A DNA stretch of 37,957 bases, from positions 1 to 37,957 of the forward strand of contig WHTZ01000061.1 of assembly GCA_009377495.1 (NCBI GenBank). Direction: 5' to 3'. Positions 34,207-37,957 of this stretch are shown one piece after another. The notes below the pieces were generated by a model. That model made no database searches and was not told the origin of the DNA. It worked only from the letters and a program-made list of their open reading frames with translations. Numbering within the stretch: the stretch's first letter is position 1; every line of letters begins with the position of its first letter. The stretch is from Luteitalea sp. Its GTDB lineage: Bacteria > Acidobacteriota > Vicinamibacteria > Vicinamibacterales > Vicinamibacteraceae. A program made the translations under genes and the position numbers.

Positions 34207-35295
34207 ATGTCTCACGGCATGAAGCGGCGGGAGTTCTTGCAGATTGCGGCGGGGACGGCTGCGGTTGTGGCGGCGCCGACGATGGTCACGGCCAAGAAGA
34301 CCGGCGTGCCGATCATTCTCGGTAGTGGCGAGCATCGCTACGAAGTGCTCCACAACTGGCCAGAGCTGCCGGATTCATTCACCTGGCAGACGACACACAA
34401 CGTTGCGATCGATCGGGCCGGCAACGTGTATGTCATTCACGAGGGCGACCCGAAAAAGAAGGGCCACCCGGCGATCTTCGTCTTCGACTCAGCAGGCAAG
34501 TACATCCGTTCGTTCGGCGAGCAGTTCCAGGGTGGCGGGCACGGCCTCGAGGTGCACGAGGAGGGCGGCCAGGAGTTTCTCTACGTCACCGCCTACAAGC
34601 ATCTCAAGAAGTTTGCCAAGCTCACGCTGACTGGCGAGCAAGTGTGGGAGCGGCGCGCGCCGATGGACAGTCGTCTGTATGTAGCCGGGGAAGATACGCG
34701 CCCCGACGACACCTGGGGCCGCGACCGCTTCATGCCCACCAATATCGCGTTTCATCCAGATGGTAGTGAGTTCTACGTGGCCGACGGCTACGGAGCCTAC
34801 GTGATCCATCGCTACGACAAGGACGCCAACTACAAGTCGACGTTTGGCAGAGCGGGTACGGCACAGGGCGAGTTCGATCTGCCGCACGGTGTGTGGGTCG
34901 ATCGCCGCCCGGGACGCGAGCCCTCGCTGGTGGTGGCTGATCGCGTCAATGCCCGGCTCCAGTGGTTCACGTTCGACGGCAAGCACCTGGAAACGCTCGA
35001 TGGATTCGTGCTGCCCGCGAACATCGACACGTCCGGCGCCATGATGGTCGTGCCCGATCTGCAAGCGCGCGTGACCCTGCTGGACGGCCAGAACAACATC
35101 GTTGCCCAGTTGGGCGACGACGATGCCGATTGGCGCGATCATGTTTTCGAACGCAAGATCCGCGAGGATCACAAGAAGTGGCCGGGCGGCAAGTTCATCC
35201 ATCCGCATGATGCGTGTTTCGACGCCGACGGGAACATTTTCGTGGCTGAATGGGTAGAGACCGGTCGGATCACCAAGTTGCGCCGGCTGAGCTGA
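34207..35295 (+). CDS. Tat-exported NHL-like beta-propeller protein
   Basis: 362 aa. The start has GGAGGG 6 nt upstream. Twin-arginine signal at residues 5-30 (MKRREFLQIAAG ... VVAAPTMVTA), so it is exported folded. The rest is a six-bladed propeller of the NHL/peptidyl-alpha-hydroxyglycine lyase-like type: HNVAIDRAGNVYVIHEGD, IFVFDSAGKYIRSFGEQFQGG, TNIAFHPDGSEFYVADGYGAYVI, GTAQGEFDLPHGVWVD and HPHDACFDADGNIFVAEW. Family members bind ligands or act as lyases or lactonases. Several are annotated only as 6-bladed propellers, so function is open. It is followed by a second Tat-signal protein. Confidence 0.87.
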   Translation: MSHGMKRREFLQIAAGTAAVVAAPTMVTAKKTGVPIILGSGEHRYEVLHNWPELPDSFTWQTTHNVAIDRAGNVYVIHEGDPKKKGHPAIFVFDSAGKYIRSFGEQFQGGGHGLEVHEEGGQEFLYVTAYKHLKKFAKLTLTGEQVWERRAPMDSRLYVAGEDTRPDDTWGRDRFMPTNIAFHPDGSEFYVADGYGAYVIHRYDKDANYKSTFGRAGTAQGEFDLPHGVWVDRRPGREPSLVVADRVNARLQWFTFDGKHLETLDGFVLPANIDTSGAMMVVPDLQARVTLLDGQNNIVAQLGDDDADWRDHVFERKIREDHKKWPGGKFIHPHDACFDADGNIFVAEWVETGRITKLRRLS

Positions 35296-35305
35296 GCCCT
35301 CTCTG

Positions 35306-35434
35306 ATGCCCAGCGAGGGTGGCGGTGCGATGATTTACGATGGCAAGCCAAGCGCCTTCGCCGCGTCCGTCGAAGAGCGCATCCACGACAAGGTCGGCGA
35401 TCTTGTGCGGACCGTCACCGACACAACCGCGTGA
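35306..35434 (+). CDS. Short ORF of unknown status (42 codons)
   Basis: ATG at 35306 to TGA at 35434 encodes 42 aa including AFAASVEERIHDKVGDLVRTVTD, which reads like a helix from a normal protein. No Shine-Dalgarno is obvious. It could be a real small protein, or the tail of a gene lost by deletion, as seen elsewhere in this window. I do not recognise it. Confidence 0.2.
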   Translation: MPSEGGGAMIYDGKPSAFAASVEERIHDKVGDLVRTVTDTTA

Positions 35435-35449
35435 GAACGGAGGACAGCG

Positions 35450-36784
35450 GTGAAGATCGATGTCAACCGTCGGACGTTCATGGGCGCTGTCACCGCGGGC
35501 AGCGCAGCGCTCTTCAGCCGTCGCGCCGCAGGAGATGAGACCTCGGCGCCTGCGATGCTCGGTGGAACGGCCGTACGCCGGGAGCCGTTTCCGACGTGGC
35601 CCGTCGCGGACACGCGTGAGACGGAGGCGCTAGCCAGGGTGGTTCGGAGCGGCCACTGGTTCCGCGGCAGCGGTGAGGAGGTGAATCGCTTCGAGGCAGA
35701 GTACGGCAAGCTGACCGGGGCGCGGCACTGCCTGGCCACGGCCAACGGGACCAGTGCCTTGATTACCGCGCTTCAAGCGATCGGGGTGGGGCCGGGCGAC
35801 GAGGTGATCGTGCCGCCCTATACCTTCATCGCGACCGTCAACGTGGTGCTGCTGGCGCACGCGCTCCCGGTGTTCGTGGACACCGATGTCGAGACCCTCC
35901 AAATCGACGCGCGCAAGATCGAAGCAGCCATCACCGAGCGCACGCGCGCTATCGTCCCCGTTCACCTCGGCGGCGCGGCCGCCGATCTGGACACGATTCT
36001 CGCGTCCGCGCGCGCCCGCAATATCCCGGTCGTGGAAGACGCTTGCCAAGCGCATCTTGGCGAGTGGAAGGGCCGGAAGGTCGGGACCTACGGCCGCGCC
36101 GGCTGCTTTAGCTTTCAGGCGAGCAAGAACCTCAACGCGGGGGAGGGCGGCGCCGTGCTGAGCGACGATGGCGAGCTCATCGAAGCCTGCTATGCGTTCC
36201 ACAACAACAGCCGCGGGCGGAAGACGAGCGGGTACGACTTCTCGTATCGAAGCGCGGGAGCCAATCTCCGGCTCACCGAGTTTCAGGCGGCCGTGCTCAT
36301 GGCCCAGATGACGCGGTTGGAGGCGCAAGCGCGTGCCCGCGAGGAGAACGCCGCGTATCTGACTCGACTCCTGAAGGATGTTCCCGGGATCACCACGGCG
36401 CGGATGTACGAGGGTTGCACACGAAACGCGTATCACCTGTACATGTTCCGGTACGATGCGGGCCAGTTCGCTGGGCTGCCGCGCGCCGCGTTTCTCAAGG
36501 CACTGGCGGCTGAAGGTGTTCCGGCGTCGGGCGGTTACGCGCCGTTGAACAAGGAACCGTTTCTCGAGGCGACGTTGACCGGGCGTGGCTATCGGGCGAT
36601 CTATTCGGCCGCGCAGATCGCCGAGCTCGAGGAGCGCAATCGGTGCCCGAAGAACGACCGCTTGTGCGACGAGGCGGTGTGGCTGACGCAGAACATGCTG
36701 CTCGGATCGCGCGGCGACATGGATCAGATTGCGGAGGCCATCCGCAAGATTCAGCGGCACGCGCACCGTCTCGCCACAGCGTAG
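35450..36784 (+). CDS. DegT/DnrJ/EryC1/StrS aminotransferase with Tat-like signal
   Basis: 444 aa; GTG start with GGAGG upstream. Residues 1-28 resemble a Tat signal (NRRTFMG, then AVTAGSAALFSRRAA), although the hydrophobic core is short. The enzyme part is complete: NGTSALITALQAIGV (99-113), VPPYTFIATVNVV, VEDACQAHLGEWKG with Asp197, and Schiff-base Lys226 in CFSFQASKNLNAGEGG. It is therefore probably an active PLP enzyme that may be exported folded with its cofactor, or a cytoplasmic enzyme with a Tat-like leader. It follows the Tat propeller gene on the same strand. The other DegT gene (18321) has no such leader. An extra segment near 375-395 (YRAIYSAAQIAELEERNRCP) is unlike the other copy. 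Confidence 0.9.
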   Translation: MKIDVNRRTFMGAVTAGSAALFSRRAAGDETSAPAMLGGTAVRREPFPTWPVADTRETEALARVVRSGHWFRGSGEEVNRFEAEYGKLTGARHCLATANGTSALITALQAIGVGPGDEVIVPPYTFIATVNVVLLAHALPVFVDTDVETLQIDARKIEAAITERTRAIVPVHLGGAAADLDTILASARARNIPVVEDACQAHLGEWKGRKVGTYGRAGCFSFQASKNLNAGEGGAVLSDDGELIEACYAFHNNSRGRKTSGYDFSYRSAGANLRLTEFQAAVLMAQMTRLEAQARAREENAAYLTRLLKDVPGITTARMYEGCTRNAYHLYMFRYDAGQFAGLPRAAFLKALAAEGVPASGGYAPLNKEPFLEATLTGRGYRAIYSAAQIAELEERNRCPKNDRLCDEAVWLTQNMLLGSRGDMDQIAEAIRKIQRHAHRLATA

Positions 36785-36867
36785 CTGACCTTCCTGCCTG
36801 CCAGAAAGCGGGAGCCCCTTCGCTGCGGCGAAGCGCTCGCGTACCGCCACGAGAGGAGTGTGACGCC

Positions 36868-37864
36868 ATGATACGTCAACGGATTGCGGGATCCGTGTCC
36901 TTGGGATTGTGCCTACTCACCTTGCTGCCGGGCCTCGTGTACGGCCAACAGACGGCCGCCGTCGTGGGCACGGTGACCGACGCTACAGGCGCCACGATGC
37001 CGGGCACCAGCATCACGGCGACAAGCCGCGGAACCGGGCTCACTCGCTCCACGGTCACCAACGACCAGGGGAACTACGCGCTTGCCTCGCTGCCCGTCGG
37101 GACCTACACGATTTCGGCGGAGCTCGATGGGTTCGGCACGCAGGTCACCGAGGCTCTCAGTCTCGCGGTCAACCAAACAGTCCGTGTGGACTTCGCGCTG
37201 GAGGTAGGAGACGTCACGGTATACCTTCGCGCGTTGCCTCGACGATACGCCAGGCACCTTCATTGCCGAAGCGGGCGCCGGCTTTCAAGACGCGCGCGAT
37301 CTCCGGTCAGACTACGGACCGTGCAACCAGGGCGTGCGCCACCGCTTCACTGGTAGCCTCGTGTACGAGCTGCCGTTCGGGCCGGGCCAGGCGTTCGGCG
37401 GTGGCGCCACTGGGCCGCTCGCTCACCTGATTGGAGGGTGGCGGATGGCGAGCATCGCGACGCTGCGATCCGGCTATCCCTTCACCGTGTTCGCCTTGGG
37501 AGATCCAGCCGACGTCGGCAGTGGTGGCATCCGTGCAAACCTCGTGGGCGATCCGACGATCGCCGATCCAACCATCGAGCGGTTCTTCGACACCGACGCG
37601 TTTGCCAACCCAGTCGGCGACTTCGGCGACCTCGGCCGTAACACGATGATCGGCCCATCGTTCAAGAACGTCGACCTGTCGATCATCAAGAGCGTCAGCC
37701 TTGGCGCGACCAGACAACTCGAGTTCCGGGCGGAGTTCTTCAACCTGTTCAACCACACCAATTTCGGCATTCCCAGCAACGTGGTCGACAGCGCAACCTT
37801 CGGAGAGCTCACCTCCGCGTCCTCCGCGCGCGACATTCAGCTCGGGCTGAAGTTCATCTTCTGA
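36868..37864 (+). pseudogene. Oar-like TonB-dependent receptor, middle deleted and frameshifted (oar4)
   Basis: The ATG at 36868 has GAGGAG upstream and encodes a signal peptide (LCLLTLLPGLVYGQ) and a carboxypeptidase-regulatory-like domain (AAVVGTVTDATGATMPGTSITA ... TYTISAELDGFGTQV). It continues to LEVGDVTV, where plug similarity should begin. At about 37213-37225 similarity jumps to another frame reading YTFARCLDDTPG, then VRHRFTGSLVYELPFG, IGGWRMASIATLRSGYPF, EFFNLFNHTNFG and the outer-membrane terminus LKFIF. About 330 of the usual 1050-1100 residues remain; the plug and most of the barrel are gone. It cannot make a functional receptor as sequenced. Confidence 0.75.
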
Positions 37865-37922
37865 GCGAGCTCTTCACCGTAGTTGGCGTGGAGGGGCAGA
37901 ATCTGTTGCAGCGAAGTGATAG

Positions 37923-37957
37923 TGTCCCCTCCTGAGCGAAATAGAAATGTCCCCTAA
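37923..37957. mobile_element. Possible insertion-sequence end at window edge
   Basis: Two direct copies of TGTCCCCT (37923-37930 and 37949-37956) 26 bp apart, in an AT-richer stretch after the last gene. Repeated short motifs like this occur at the ends of some IS elements as transposase binding sites. No transposase is in the window, so this is only a lead. Confidence 0.25.

Noticed and set aside
36818..36833. CTTCGC-TGCG-GCGAAG hairpin after the second DegT gene as a terminator
   Set aside because: Short 6-bp stem with no following T-run; too weak to call.
35630..36850. 406-codon open frame on the minus strand
   Set aside because: Antisense to the DegT aminotransferase at 35450; no recognisable domain.

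Overview
The window looks like part of a high-GC chromosome from an Acidobacteriota-type bacterium (Vicinamibacteria or Solibacter-like). This is an inference from gene content: four Oar-like TonB-dependent receptors with an N-terminal carboxypeptidase-regulatory-like domain, TPR and CRTAC1/UnbV partners, a PVC-type CxxCH protein with HEAT repeats, heparinase II/III remnants and Tat-exported proteins. There are no rRNA genes, no CRISPR array, no tRNA that I could recognise and no intact transposase.

Layout. 0.1-2.4 kb: a dihydropteroate synthase that resembles the sulfonamide-resistance Sul enzymes more than housekeeping FolP, then a divergent VOC-protein/TrmB-type regulator pair. 2.4-13.3 kb (minus strand): oar2 followed 3 nt later by a large haem/HEAT/propeller oxidoreductase, then oar1 overlapping a TPR protein. 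13.6-20.4 kb: a C-terminal heparinase fragment back to back with an N-terminally truncated sodium:solute symporter, then a plus-strand run of aldo/keto reductase, a ceramidase-like remnant, two overlapping amidohydrolase-fold genes (the first without metal ligands), a DegT aminotransferase and an IclR regulator. 20.4-24.9 kb (minus): RraA-like protein, 2-hydroxyacid dehydrogenase, class III aminotransferase and M20 deacylase/peptidase. 25.3-32.9 kb (plus): a second IclR regulator, oar3, TPR protein and CRTAC1 protein. 32.9-37.9 kb: a heparinase pseudogene with its middle missing, a Tat-exported beta-propeller protein, a DegT aminotransferase carrying a Tat-like signal, and a fourth oar gene with its middle missing.

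How it may work together (inference). The Oar receptors would import or bind polymer- or glycoconjugate-derived ligands. Heparinase, symporter, aldo/keto reductase, amidohydrolases, aminotransferases, RraA-like lyase and 2-hydroxyacid dehydrogenase would be a catabolic set for acidic or amino-sugar-like compounds, controlled by the two IclR regulators. A near-identical 18-bp element lies immediately upstream of both oar2 and the rraA operon, which suggests that uptake and catabolism are co-regulated.

Most notable: the metal-less/metal-bearing amidohydrolase pair, the shared operator, the Sul-like enzyme, the Tat-signal aminotransferase, and a repeated pattern of genes that keep their ends but lack their middles (real decay or assembly joins).
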